Source: an archaeon
GTDB lineage: Archaea > Thermoproteota > Nitrososphaeria > Nitrososphaerales > Gagatemarchaeaceae
NCBI GenBank assembly: GCA_021791695.1
Contig: JAJYWC010000016.1
Location: 1-40,015 of the forward strand
Direction: 5' to 3'
Length of the DNA: 40,015 bases
The translations under genes and the position numbers were made by a program. Position 1 is the first letter of the stretch, and each line of letters opens with the position of its first letter. Of the stretch, positions 13,753 through 21,252 are shown piece by piece. A model generated the notes under the pieces. That model saw only the letters and a list, made by a program, of their open reading frames with translations. It was not told the origin of the DNA and searched no databases.

Positions 13753-14310
13753 TTGGCGAGCAAGACCCCCACTGGGAAGCTGTTCGAGAACAGAATAGTC
13801 GTCTGGGATATCGAGTCATCCAGGAAGCTCTTCAAGGAAGCCTACTACGGGAAGCCGCTCGGCATACCGAAACCCAAGGATTTTGAGTTTGACGCACCTC
13901 TGATCCTGGACCTGATGGAGGGATACTACCTCGTGAAGAAAAAGAAGCTCAAGGTCGAGGATCAGGAAGGCGGAGTGATAAGAACCGAGAGACTCGAAGA
14001 AGTCTGCACCCGCTCCTATACGGACTTTACCGAGAAGTACCGGGTCTACAGCCTCCTGAAGGAGGGGGGCTACGTCGTGGCACCAGGGATAAAGTTCGGC
14101 ACGGACTTTGCGGTTTACGAGCACGGGCCAGGGATAGACCACGCACCCTACATTATCCAGGTCGAGAAGGCCGAGAACGGCATAACCGCCATGGACATGG
14201 TGAGGTCGGGCCGCCTGGCCACCACCGTCAGGAAGCAGTTCATAATCGCTGTGGTCAGGGAAGAGGGAGATAGAGTCGACTTCCTGTCCTTTGACTGGTG
14301 GCGCGCTTAG
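13753..14310 (+). CDS. endA: tRNA-splicing endonuclease
   Basis: Cuts introns from pre-tRNA (and pre-rRNA) at bulge-helix-bulge motifs, leaving ends for RtcB ligation. It has 185 residues, the size of the homotetrameric or hetero-subunit catalytic type. The catalytic triad is visible as Y122 (FAVYEHGPG), H130 (GIDHAPYIIQV) and K161 (TTVRKQF), in the usual order. The N-terminal domain contains ILDLMEGYYLVKKKKLKV, typical of the family. The start is TTG 13753 with a purine-rich ggcgggg site upstream. It probably shares the transcript of the DUF47 gene. Its TAG stop overlaps the stop of the convergent TRAM gene by four bases. A second structural subunit is not in this window. Confidence 0.95.
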   Translation: MASKTPTGKLFENRIVVWDIESSRKLFKEAYYGKPLGIPKPKDFEFDAPLILDLMEGYYLVKKKKLKVEDQEGGVIRTERLEEVCTRSYTDFTEKYRVYSLLKEGGYVVAPGIKFGTDFAVYEHGPGIDHAPYIIQVEKAENGITAMDMVRSGRLATTVRKQFIIAVVREEGDRVDFLSFDWWRA

Positions 14311-14582
14311 GAATCTGCGGCGCCGCTTCTGACGATCTCGGCTATCGCGAAGTTGGGCCTGATGGTCGTAACCCTGATTCGCGCCTGCTGTCCCTGCCGT
14401 CCCGTCGGGATGAATATCACGTATCCCTGGACCCTGGTGACGCCATCCCCCCTCCGGCTCACCTCCGAGATGGTGACGTCCATCTCGTCACCCACCTTCA
14501 CGGGCTTTTCCCTGAAGTACTGAGACCCAGGAGGACCGGATTCTGCAGGCCTGTCCTGCCCGCCGCCGCTCTCATCACTCAT
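14307..14582 (-). CDS. TRAM-domain RNA-binding protein
   Basis: 91 residues: a disordered Gly/Pro/acidic N-terminus (about 1-25), then a single TRAM beta-barrel domain beginning VKVGDEMDVTISEVSRRGDGVTR and continuing YVIFIPTGRQGQQARIRV and FAIAEIV. Stand-alone TRAM proteins are common in archaea and bind RNA; in some methanogens they act as cold-shock-like RNA chaperones, so that role is plausible here but inferred. The frame extends upstream to 14696, but ATG 14582 gives the normal protein. A TATA-like box at 14641-14649 leaves a leader of about 35 bases, longer than usual in this window, with gagggt as a possible ribosome-binding site. Confidence 0.88.
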   Translation of the reverse strand: MSDESGGGQDRPAESGPPGSQYFREKPVKVGDEMDVTISEVSRRGDGVTRVQGYVIFIPTGRQGQQARIRVTTIRPNFAIAEIVRSGAADS

Positions 14583-14640
14583 ACCGGTAGACCCTCGCTG
14601 CACTGGCCAAGAGCACCGCGAAGGATTGGAGTCCGCTGAA

Positions 14641-14649
14641 GATATAAAT
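14641..14649. promoter_or_regulatory. Near-symmetrical TATA-like element between TRAM and trmI genes
   Basis: gatataaat on the plus strand reads atttatatc on the minus strand, so it could serve either gene. It best fits the minus-strand TRAM gene; trmI has its own closer candidate at 14698-14705. Confidence 0.45.
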
Positions 14650-14697
14650 GTATTCGACGTTTGTACAGCGAACAAAATCCCGCTACGAGACTGCAAG

Positions 14698-14705
14698 GGT
14701 TAACA
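14698..14705 (+). promoter_or_regulatory. Possible TATA-like promoter of trmI
   Basis: ggttaaca, 27 bases before ATG 14732. The spacing supports that ATG over upstream in-frame starts. Confidence 0.4.
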
Positions 14706-14731
14706 GCAGCTTTGGGACGAGGCGCGCCGCG

Positions 14732-15580
14732 ATGGAAACGATAGGGGAGACGTCCTTCATCCTGGTCTACAGGGACCGGAGAAGGAAGTGGCTGGTCAGG
14801 CCCGTGGACACTCCGAAGCTGCACACTCACCTGGGGATACTCGACTGCAAGAGCCTCGTCGGGAAGCCCTTTGGTATAATGGCGCTTACCACCATGAACG
14901 ACGCTCTCTACATCCTGAAGCCGACCCTTGAGGACATAGTCATGAAGTTCGCCAGGCGTACTCAGGTCATCTACCCGAAGGACCTCGCGATGATAGTCAT
15001 CCGCTGCGGGATAAGACCTGGGAGCAGGGTGTTCGAAGCCGGCACGGGGAGCGGCGCGGCCACGGCGACGTTTGCATCACTGGTGGGCGCCCAGGGTCAC
15101 GTCTACAGCTACGACGTCAACCCGGAGTTCCAGGAGATCGCCCGCAAGAACCTCGAAAAGTTCGGTCTGATGGGCTCCATCTCGCTAAAGAACAGGGATG
15201 CCAAGCTCGGTATAGAGGAGAGGGACCTGGACGCGGCTCTCGTAGATATGGGCGACCCCTGGGAGCTTGTCCCGAACGTGAAGGAGGCTCTCGCGCCATC
15301 AGGAATGATGGCCGCCATCTGCCCCACCATGAACCAGGCGGAGAAGCTGACGGCCACGATGAAGGACTATGGTTTCGTAAACATAGAGACGATCGAGGTC
15401 CTGGTTAGGAATCTCGAGGCGCGCGTCGGGATGACCCGGCCGTCCCAGATCATGGTGGCCCACACGTGCTATCTCACCTTCGGACGCAAGACGCAGGGTA
15501 TCTTGGAGCCCGTCCCGGATGGACGTGATCAGGAGGAGGTCGAAGCCGAGGGGCCTACGGGCGGCGCCGAGCCCTCCTAG
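14732..15580 (+). CDS. trmI: tRNA (adenine-N1)-methyltransferase, TrmI family
   Basis: SAM-dependent enzyme that makes 1-methyladenosine at tRNA position 58 (and 57 in some archaea), which stabilises the T-loop; it works as a homotetramer. 282 residues from the chosen ATG. The N-terminal beta domain has KWLVRPVDTPKLHTHLGIL, and the linker includes TQVIYPKDLAMIVIRCGI. The Rossmann domain opens with VFEAGTGSGAATATFA (SAM loop), then YSYDVNPEF and ALVDMGDPWE, in the family order. An in-frame start at 14648 would add 28 residues overlapping the intergenic promoter region and lacking family resemblance. The 3' end overlaps the convergent membrane-protein gene by 26 bases. Confidence 0.93.
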   Translation: METIGETSFILVYRDRRRKWLVRPVDTPKLHTHLGILDCKSLVGKPFGIMALTTMNDALYILKPTLEDIVMKFARRTQVIYPKDLAMIVIRCGIRPGSRVFEAGTGSGAATATFASLVGAQGHVYSYDVNPEFQEIARKNLEKFGLMGSISLKNRDAKLGIEERDLDAALVDMGDPWELVPNVKEALAPSGMMAAICPTMNQAEKLTATMKDYGFVNIETIEVLVRNLEARVGMTRPSQIMVAHTCYLTFGRKTQGILEPVPDGRDQEEVEAEGPTGGAEPS

Positions 15581-16055
15581 CCAGCTCCACGCCCACCCCC
15601 AGTCCCAGCGTGACGCCAGACAGCAGGAACACGACCCAGTTCGTGAACGGCGTTCCCTCGAGGAAGTTGGTCGCGTGGATGTTCCACGCGTAGTTCAGGA
15701 AAAAATAGACCCCTATCTCGAAGACAAAGACCATCGCAGGGGCGACTACGAGTAGCACCCTGAGGGACGCCGTCAGCGGACCCTGCTTCGGTATCCAGAG
15801 CACAAGGAGAAAGAGTGCCGCAAGCCCGAAGAAGACCGCTCCCACAACTCCCGGGGACCCGACGTAATAACCGAAGTTGTAGACGTAGTACACGTAGTTG
15901 TAGCACGGGATGCACTGGCGCCCGAGGGCGTAAGGGATGTGCACGATGTAGTTGTCGACCACGACGCCGACCCACGCGACGAACGAGACCCACCAGGCCA
16001 CCCAAATCCACCGACGCAGACGGAGAAGAAGAGGCCGGCCCGGGCTCCCGCTCAT
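15555..16055 (-). CDS. Four-TM membrane protein, tandem paralogue B
   Basis: 166 residues with about four hydrophobic segments. It is clearly homologous to the gene immediately upstream (16052-16642): both contain VVD(D/N)Y.(V/L)H.PY near the end of TM1, a Cys-Tyr-Asn-Tyr-rich loop, VVAPA..(F/A)FE(I/V)GVYF.LNY.W and HAT.FL.GTPF. Its ATG lies in an ATGA overlap with the upstream stop, so translation is probably coupled. A signature loop, CIPCYNYVYYVYNFGYYV, is very rich in tyrosine. I do not recognise a family. Heme, quinone or metal binding by the conserved His/Cys residues is conceivable but not shown. Confidence 0.75.
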   Translation of the reverse strand: MSGSPGRPLLLRLRRWIWVAWWVSFVAWVGVVVDNYIVHIPYALGRQCIPCYNYVYYVYNFGYYVGSPGVVGAVFFGLAALFLLVLWIPKQGPLTASLRVLLVVAPAMVFVFEIGVYFFLNYAWNIHATNFLEGTPFTNWVVFLLSGVTLGLGVGVELARRARRRP

Positions 16056-16642
16056 TGGACTTGCGCGTCGCGTCGCCCGTTCGTATTTACGCGTTCTGAG
16101 TCGCTTCTACGGCCCTTAGCGCGAACGTCCAGGGCGGCGGCGGAGGCGCCGAGGCAGAGGACGGCCGCGGATATCCAGAAGACCGCTTCGTTGCTGAAGG
16201 GCGTGCCGCTCAGGAACTCCGTAGCGTGCACTGTCCACCAATAGTTGAGCAGAAAGTAGACGCCGACCTCGAACGCAAGAACCTCGGCAGGAGCGACGAC
16301 CAGGACGGTCCTCAACAGCGCGGTGCGCAGCCCCTGCTCAGGAAGCCACAGGAGCGCGACGCAGACAAGCGAGACCAGCAGGAACATCGCAGCCACAACC
16401 CCCGAATCGACAAGGTGGGCATCCAGGCGATAGTAGTAGTTGTAGACCAGGATGCAGCTGTCTCGACCAAGCTGGGACAGGCCTGACTGCCCGCACCACT
16501 GCCCCCAAAAGTACGGAGTGTGGTAGAGATAATCGTCGACGACCGTGAAGACCCAGACGGCCGTCGTGCAGCATGCAAGGATGCCCAGGACGAGCCTCAC
16601 CATCCCGTTCGAAAACGCAGGGTAGGCTACGGGTTTGCGCAT
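16052..16642 (-). CDS. Four-TM membrane protein, tandem paralogue A
   Basis: 196 residues, about four TM segments, then a charged tail of about 25 residues. It shares with the downstream paralogue VVDDYLYHTPYFWG, an aromatic loop with two cysteines (C about 50 and 62, CILVYNYYYRLDAH), LVVAPAEVLAFEVGVYFLLNYWW and HATEFLSGTPF. The ATG at 16642 is about 27 bases from a TATA-like box (16668-16676), so it heads a two-gene operon. The family is unknown to me and the residues conserved between the copies (His-Thr/Ile-Pro-Tyr, HAT-FL-GTPF, two Cys) are the obvious functional candidates. Similar function with divergent partners is the simplest reading of the duplication. Confidence 0.75.
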   Translation of the reverse strand: MRKPVAYPAFSNGMVRLVLGILACCTTAVWVFTVVDDYLYHTPYFWGQWCGQSGLSQLGRDSCILVYNYYYRLDAHLVDSGVVAAMFLLVSLVCVALLWLPEQGLRTALLRTVLVVAPAEVLAFEVGVYFLLNYWWTVHATEFLSGTPFSNEAVFWISAAVLCLGASAAALDVRAKGRRSDSERVNTNGRRDAQVQ

Positions 16643-16667
16643 GTTTTCGTCGGCTGCGCAGTCCGTC

Positions 16668-16676
16668 GTATTTACG
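16668..16676 (-). promoter_or_regulatory. TATA-like promoter of the paralogue pair
   Basis: cgtaaatac on the minus strand, about 27 bases before ATG 16642. It gives a leaderless two-gene transcript. Confidence 0.6.
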
Positions 16677-16698
16677 AATTACACGGTAGCCCGCAAGA

Positions 16699-16708
16699 GT
16701 TTTAATCC
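16699..16708 (+). promoter_or_regulatory. TATA-like promoter of the six-TM protein gene
   Basis: gttttaatcc, with the hexamer tttaat at 16701-16706, 27 bases before ATG 16733. Confidence 0.55.
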
Positions 16709-16732
16709 GAGTGAAAGACCGCGTCTCGTCCG

Positions 16733-17329
16733 ATGAGCTCCGGTTCAAGCAAACAGGATGTCCCTTTTCTGCTCTTCCTGGTCCCGTTCGCCGTGAGCGG
16801 CATCTACGCCCTGTATCTTTGGGTCACGTCAGGTATTTCGGCCATACTGCCATCCGGCGTCTTCCTCCAGGTCACAGAAAGCCCGTATGTGTTCCTCGTC
16901 GGCTTCGTCGCCGTGATGGTGGCGGCGGCTCTGGACATCCAGTACACCGACCCCGCCAACAGAAGGACGAAGCTCATTCAGGAAAGCGGCACCCTGCAGA
17001 AGGTGGCCGTCGCGGCGCTCGTCCTTGGGGTTATTTGCGCGTGGTATGCTGCAGGCTTCGACCTGGGAGGGGCCGCAGCCAATGTGGCAGCAGGAAGGTA
17101 CGTCGTCGTCTTTCCCGGCCTTGTGATCCTGTTCAGCTTCCTGATTCTGCCTTCGGTGTCCGTAAAAAGGGAGCAGTTGAGGAACATCGCAATCGTGCTT
17201 CTGCTCCTCGCCGTCCCGCTCTCGGTTGACGAGGTTGGGAAGAGGAACTTCTTCGCCGGTATGGGCCTGGGTGTCGCCCTCTTCGCAGTCGCGCTATACC
17301 TCTACTTCACGTCCAGGCGCGGCCGCTGA
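16733..17329 (+). CDS. Hypothetical six-TM membrane protein
   Basis: 198 residues, about six hydrophobic segments separated by short loops: FLLFLVPFAVSGIYALYLWV, FLVGFVAVMVAAALDI, VAVAALVLGVICAWYAA, VVFPGLVILFSFLIL, AIVLLLLAVPL and FAGMGLGVALFAVALYLYF. The cytoplasmic-looking loop QYTDPANRRTKLIQESGTLQK and the basic end FTSRRGR fit a positive-inside topology. No recognised motif. The ATG lies 27 bases from a TATA-like hexamer. Its 3' end overlaps the convergent uracil-DNA glycosylase gene by 28 bases. Function unknown. Confidence 0.72.
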   Translation: MSSGSSKQDVPFLLFLVPFAVSGIYALYLWVTSGISAILPSGVFLQVTESPYVFLVGFVAVMVAAALDIQYTDPANRRTKLIQESGTLQKVAVAALVLGVICAWYAAGFDLGGAAANVAAGRYVVVFPGLVILFSFLILPSVSVKREQLRNIAIVLLLLAVPLSVDEVGKRNFFAGMGLGVALFAVALYLYFTSRRGR

Positions 17330-17892
17330 GTCAGCCCCGAGCTCCTCGCCAGGACACCGCACAGCTTCCGGAAGTCCTCGTCGAGCGTCCCGCTCAACGA
17401 GCGGTTGTAGATGACGGAGGCAGGATGATAGGTGGGAAAATACCTGACGCCGTCGCGCACCATCACGGTCCCGTGCATCTCTCCCAGGCTCCTATTCGGA
17501 AAGAACTCCTTCAGCGCTGTGTCGCCCAGCAGGAGTACCACCGAGGGAGCTATTGCGTCAATCTGCCTCCTGAGGTAGGGATAGCACGCATCCAGTTCGC
17601 CCTTCCTGGGACGGCGGTTGCCGGGGGGCCGGCACTTGACCGCGTTCGTTATGAAGACCTCCCTTCTCTCGAGCCCTCCCTCGGCAAGCAGAGCGTCTAG
17701 AATTTTTCCGGCCGAGCCCACGAACGGCCTCCCCTGTTCGTCTTCGTTGGCCCCCGGCCCCTCCCCGACGACCACCACAGAGGCTTGTGAGTTGCCCTCT
17801 CCCGGGACCGCTTTCTTCCTGCCCAAGTGGAGGGGACACCGCTCGCAGGTTTTCACCTCGGCGGCCACGCGCGCGAGCGCCTCTTCGGTCAT
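17302..17892 (-). CDS. udg: Type-4 (Fe-S) uracil-DNA glycosylase
   Basis: Removes uracil from DNA in base-excision repair, which matters where cytosine deamination is frequent. 196 residues. The [4Fe-4S] ligands C16 and C19 (TCERCPL), C87 (NAVKCRPPGNRRP) and C103 (LDACYPYL) are all present in the family spacing. Active-site motif A is VGEGPGANEDEQGRPFVGSAG and the C-terminal motif is FPTYHPAS. The ATG at 17892 follows the pheA stop by one base (TGAGATG), so the two are co-transcribed and translationally coupled. No other repair gene is in that unit. Confidence 0.95.
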   Translation of the reverse strand: MTEEALARVAAEVKTCERCPLHLGRKKAVPGEGNSQASVVVVGEGPGANEDEQGRPFVGSAGKILDALLAEGGLERREVFITNAVKCRPPGNRRPRKGELDACYPYLRRQIDAIAPSVVLLLGDTALKEFFPNRSLGEMHGTVMVRDGVRYFPTYHPASVIYNRSLSGTLDEDFRKLCGVLARSSGLTQRPRLDVK

Positions 17893-17893
17893 C

Positions 17894-18727
17894 TCAGGCG
17901 AGCTCTTCCTTGGACTTGGGATACGAGCCCAGGACCTTCAGGAACACAGTCTTGCCCGCGACCTCCGCCAAAGCCTTGGAGACAACCGGGTCCCTGTGGT
18001 GGCCCTCGATATCGACGAAGAAGTAGTACTCCCAAGGTCTCTGACGCGTGGGCCGCGACTCTATCTTGGTGAGGTTGATTTTGTGACGCGCGAACACCTC
18101 GAGGACAGCGTACAGCGAGCCCGGTGTATGGGGCACCGAGAATATCACCGACGTCTTGCTGTCGCGCTGCCTCTTGCCCTCTGTCTTGGAGATGACGAGG
18201 AAGCGCGTGAAGTTCCTCCCATAGTCCTCGATGCCCTTCTTGAGGATCTTCATGCCGTAGATCTCCGCGGCCCTCTGGCTCGCGATGGCGGCGGCCCCGG
18301 AGAGCCCGTCTTCCTTTATCATCTTCACGCTCCCCGCCGTGTCGTACGTGACCCTGGGTTCAGCGAACATCGAGGCCACGAAGTTCCTGCACTGCGCCAG
18401 AGCCTGCGGGTGCGAATAGATCACCTTGATGTCGGAGAGCTTGGCCGCGGGGTGGCCGATCAGACAGTGCACGACGCGGACCGCCTCCTCCCCGACGACC
18501 TTGACGCTCGAGGTAAGGAACATGTCGTACGACTCAGAGACGCTGCCTTCGATCGAGTTCTCGACGGGTACGACTCCGATGTCCACTGCCCCGACCTCTG
18601 TCAGGTTGAAGACCTCCCTGATGCTCTTGATGGGCACCGTCTCGACTCCCGCCCCGAAGTGCTGGTAGACCGCCTGTTCGCTGAAGGCGCCGTGCTCTCC
18701 CTGGAACCCTATCCTTCGTTTCTTCAA
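17894..18727 (-). CDS. pheA: Prephenate dehydratase
   Basis: Converts prephenate to phenylpyruvate in phenylalanine synthesis; regulated by phenylalanine through a C-terminal ACT domain. 277 residues, single-function (no chorismate mutase domain). The catalytic part starts GFQGEHGAFSEQAV, contains VPVENSIEGSVSES, and has the active-site NFTRFLVIS (TRF motif). The ACT domain (about 190-270) has HTPGSLYAVLEVFARHKINLTKIESRP, with the ESRP phenylalanine-binding motif. The start is TTG 18727; the upstream gataac element (near 18757) is a weak promoter candidate. The coupled udg gene follows. No other aromatic-pathway gene is in the window. Confidence 0.95.
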   Translation of the reverse strand: MKKRRIGFQGEHGAFSEQAVYQHFGAGVETVPIKSIREVFNLTEVGAVDIGVVPVENSIEGSVSESYDMFLTSSVKVVGEEAVRVVHCLIGHPAAKLSDIKVIYSHPQALAQCRNFVASMFAEPRVTYDTAGSVKMIKEDGLSGAAAIASQRAAEIYGMKILKKGIEDYGRNFTRFLVISKTEGKRQRDSKTSVIFSVPHTPGSLYAVLEVFARHKINLTKIESRPTRQRPWEYYFFVDIEGHHRDPVVSKALAEVAGKTVFLKVLGSYPKSKEELA

Positions 18728-18796
18728 ATCTCGCGGTCTGGGGGCGACACCGCGCAGTTATCATCCTTTGCGGCGGCCTTGAGGCCGGGTTCAACT

Positions 18797-18804
18797 TCAT
18801 TAAC
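18797..18804 (+). promoter_or_regulatory. TATA-like promoter of proS
   Basis: ttcattaa, about 25 bases before ATG 18828. This supports the ATG over the in-frame GTG at 18819. Confidence 0.5.
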
Positions 18805-18827
18805 CCTGCAACCCTCCCGTGGGACGC

Positions 18828-20273
18828 ATGTCCGAGACGAAGCAGGAAGGCATAACGGCCAAGAAGGCACAGGACTTCGACGAATGGTACACCCAGGCCA
18901 TACTCAGGTCCGAACTGGCCGACTACAGCCCCGTCTCCGGCTGCATGGTGTACCGTCCCAGCGGCTATGCGATTTGGGAGAAGCTCCGTGACGGGACGGA
19001 CAAGGAGTTCAAGAAGGCGGGCGTCCAGAACGCCTACTTCCCGCTCCTCATCCCGGAGCGGCTCCTGACGAAGGAGCAGGAGCACGTCGAGGGCTTCGCC
19101 CCCGAGGTGGCGTGGGTGACCGAAGCGGGAAACTCGAAGCTTGAGGAGAGGCTCGCAATAAGGCCGACCTCTGAGACCATCATCTATGAGGTCGTGCGGA
19201 AGTGGATAAGGTCCTGGAGGGATCTCCCGCTCAGGCTCAACCTGTGGAACAGCGTCGTCCGGTGGGAGTTCAAGCACCCCACCCCGTTCCTCCGGGGCAG
19301 AGAGTTCCTTTGGAACGAGGGTCACACGATGTTCGCAACGAGGGAAGAGGCGGACGCCGAGCGCGACCAGATCCTTGGGATATACAAGAAGGTCACGGAG
19401 GGGCTGCTCGCCCTGCCGGGGTTGGTCGGGAGGAAGACCGACAGCGAGAAGTTCGCGGGGGCGGTCGCGAGCTTCAGCATCGAGCACGTGATGCCGAACG
19501 GCAAGGCCATCCAGGGCCCAGATTTCCACTCCGACGGCCAGAACTTCGCCAGAGCCTTCGAGCTCGGCTTCATCGACCAGAAGGGAGAGAGGCAGCTCGT
19601 CTGGCAGAACACCTGGGCGATTACCACCCGTGAGATCGGCGTGATGATAGCCGTGCACGGTGACGATAAGGGCCTGATTATCCCGCCGAAGGTCGCGCCG
19701 ATACAGGTGGTCATAGTGCCCATCGTGAACGACGAGACGCGGTCGAGGGTGCTAGAAGAGGCCAAGAGGATAAGAGACCTGCTCCAGGATTCTTACTTGG
19801 TCAGGCTCGACGACAGGGACTACCTGACCCCCGGCCGGAAGTTCAACGAATGGGAGCTGAAGGGCGTCCCGCTCAGGCTCGAGATCGGGCCGCGCGACAT
19901 CAACCAGTCACAGGTGGTGCTCGTCCGGAGAGACACCTCGATGAAACGCGCGGCCAAGATGATAGAGGTGGTCGCTGAAGTAGGTCGGGAGCTAGAAGAC
20001 ATCCAGAAGGCGCTGCTCGCGAGGGCGACTGAATCCCTGGCCTCCAGCGTTCACACCGCCAGGTCATACGACGAGCTCAAGGACACGATCGCAAAGGAGG
20101 GAGGGGTCGTCCAGGCGGCGTGGTGCGGCTCGGAGGAGTGCGAGGAAGGGGTGAAGGCCGAGACAGGCGCGAAGATAGTCAACATGCCTCTCGACCAGCC
20201 CGCAGTGGTCGGCACCTGCGTGTTCTGCGGCAAGGCCGGGATAGCGATAGCGAACTTCGCAAAGTCCTACTGA
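18828..20273 (+). CDS. proS: Prolyl-tRNA synthetase, archaeal/eukaryotic type
   Basis: Charges tRNA-Pro. Class IIa synthetase of 481 residues, without the bacterial editing insertion. Motif 2 region: NLWNSVVRWEFKHPTPFLRGREFLWNEGHTMF. Motif 3 region near LEIGPRDINQSQVVLVRRD belongs to the anticodon-binding domain. The C-terminal zinc-type domain has AWCGSEEC and later GTCVFCGKAG, and the chain ends in the characteristic terminal tyrosine (FAKSY). A GTG at 18819 is in frame, but ATG 18828 fits the promoter better. The convergent PfkB-family gene ends two bases after the stop. Confidence 0.96.
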   Translation: MSETKQEGITAKKAQDFDEWYTQAILRSELADYSPVSGCMVYRPSGYAIWEKLRDGTDKEFKKAGVQNAYFPLLIPERLLTKEQEHVEGFAPEVAWVTEAGNSKLEERLAIRPTSETIIYEVVRKWIRSWRDLPLRLNLWNSVVRWEFKHPTPFLRGREFLWNEGHTMFATREEADAERDQILGIYKKVTEGLLALPGLVGRKTDSEKFAGAVASFSIEHVMPNGKAIQGPDFHSDGQNFARAFELGFIDQKGERQLVWQNTWAITTREIGVMIAVHGDDKGLIIPPKVAPIQVVIVPIVNDETRSRVLEEAKRIRDLLQDSYLVRLDDRDYLTPGRKFNEWELKGVPLRLEIGPRDINQSQVVLVRRDTSMKRAAKMIEVVAEVGRELEDIQKALLARATESLASSVHTARSYDELKDTIAKEGGVVQAAWCGSEECEEGVKAETGAKIVNMPLDQPAVVGTCVFCGKAGIAIANFAKSY

Positions 20274-20275
20274 GC

Positions 20276-21178
20276 TCAGACGGTCCCGACAGAGGAAGCC
20301 GTCGAGTACAGCCTTCTGGCCTGCTGGTCGACGCTCCTCGGGAGGTCCACCTTGCCGAGCGCTATGGAGGTGAGGGACAGCGACGAGGCGGCTATCCCGA
20401 AGCAGGAAGACCAGAGAAAGTCTCTCGAACGGAGGAAGCACGTGATCAGGGCGCCCGCGAAGATGTCTCCCGCGCCCGTGCTGTCTACTATCTTGACGGT
20501 CGGGACCTCGACCTTGGATATCCTGCTGCCATCCAGCACGAGGGCGGGCTCGGACCCCCGCGTCACGACCGCCTTGCGGATGTTCTTCGCCGCGAGCTTC
20601 CTCAGACCCTCCTCGGGAGACACCTTCCCGGTTATCGCCTCGCACTCCGCCAGGTCCATCTTGAGCGCGTCAACGTTGCCAAGGACCTTCTCGTCGCTCC
20701 ACGGGGTGATGTAGACCTTACCGGACTCGTCGAAGCTCCTGACGTAGCCCTGCGGGTCGAGGAAACAAAAATCGGAGCGTCTCCTGACCTCCTCGAAGAC
20801 GGGGTTCGGAATCTCCTGAGCCAGCGGGCTGATGAGGGCCGCGTTGAAGTGGTCGTCGGGGACCTGGTCGAGGCTGATGTCCTCGCACCTCTCCTGGAGA
20901 TAGAGGGACCTCTCGCTGTCCTTTACCACGAGCTTGAACCTGGTCGTCTTCTTGGTCTTGCTGCGGTCGACCGCCCTGAGCGCCAGGCCGTTCCTCGCAA
21001 GCCAGACCAGCTGTTCATCCGGGAAGTCGGTGCCTATCCTGGTGAGCGCTGTCACGTCGAAGCCGAAGCGGGAGCAGAGTAGGCCTGCGTACGACGGAGG
21101 CCCTCCGACCGACGAGATGGTCCTCACCGGCAGCTCGATCCTGTCGATCGTCATGAAACCGGCCACCAGAACGTTCAT
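20276..21178 (-). CDS. PfkB-family carbohydrate/nucleoside kinase
   Basis: Ribokinase-like kinase, 300 residues. N-terminal substrate-binding part: GFMTIDRIELP and SSVGGPPSYAGLLCSRFGFDVTALTRIGTDF, typical of the GG(x)P pocket. C-terminal PfkB signature STGAGDIFAGALI contains the catalytic base Asp and anion-hole Gly-Ala-Gly. The substrate cannot be set from sequence; archaeal relatives phosphorylate ribose, nucleosides, myo-inositol or keto-deoxy sugars. A C-terminal tail of about 25 residues after the kinase core (DLPRSVDQQARRLYSTASS) is unremarkable. The ATG at 21178 is about 28 bases from a TATA-like box (21206-21212). It stands alone between proS and the thermosome gene. Confidence 0.88.
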   Translation of the reverse strand: MNVLVAGFMTIDRIELPVRTISSVGGPPSYAGLLCSRFGFDVTALTRIGTDFPDEQLVWLARNGLALRAVDRSKTKKTTRFKLVVKDSERSLYLQERCEDISLDQVPDDHFNAALISPLAQEIPNPVFEEVRRRSDFCFLDPQGYVRSFDESGKVYITPWSDEKVLGNVDALKMDLAECEAITGKVSPEEGLRKLAAKNIRKAVVTRGSEPALVLDGSRISKVEVPTVKIVDSTGAGDIFAGALITCFLRSRDFLWSSCFGIAASSLSLTSIALGKVDLPRSVDQQARRLYSTASSVGTV

Positions 21179-21205
21179 CGCGGACTGGTCGACCTTAGGC
21201 CAGAC

Positions 21206-21212
21206 GTTATCT
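21206..21212 (-). promoter_or_regulatory. TATA-like promoter of the PfkB-family gene
   Basis: agataac on the minus strand, about 28 bases before ATG 21178. Confidence 0.45.
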
Positions 21213-21252
21213 AAGAGTTTGGTTGGATACTGAGACGCTCGGGGTGCGGATC

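Noticed and set aside
17618-18991. 457-codon ORF antisense to udg and pheA
   Set aside because: pheA and udg are certain on the other strand. The antisense frame stays open because of GC-rich third positions and contains no family motif.
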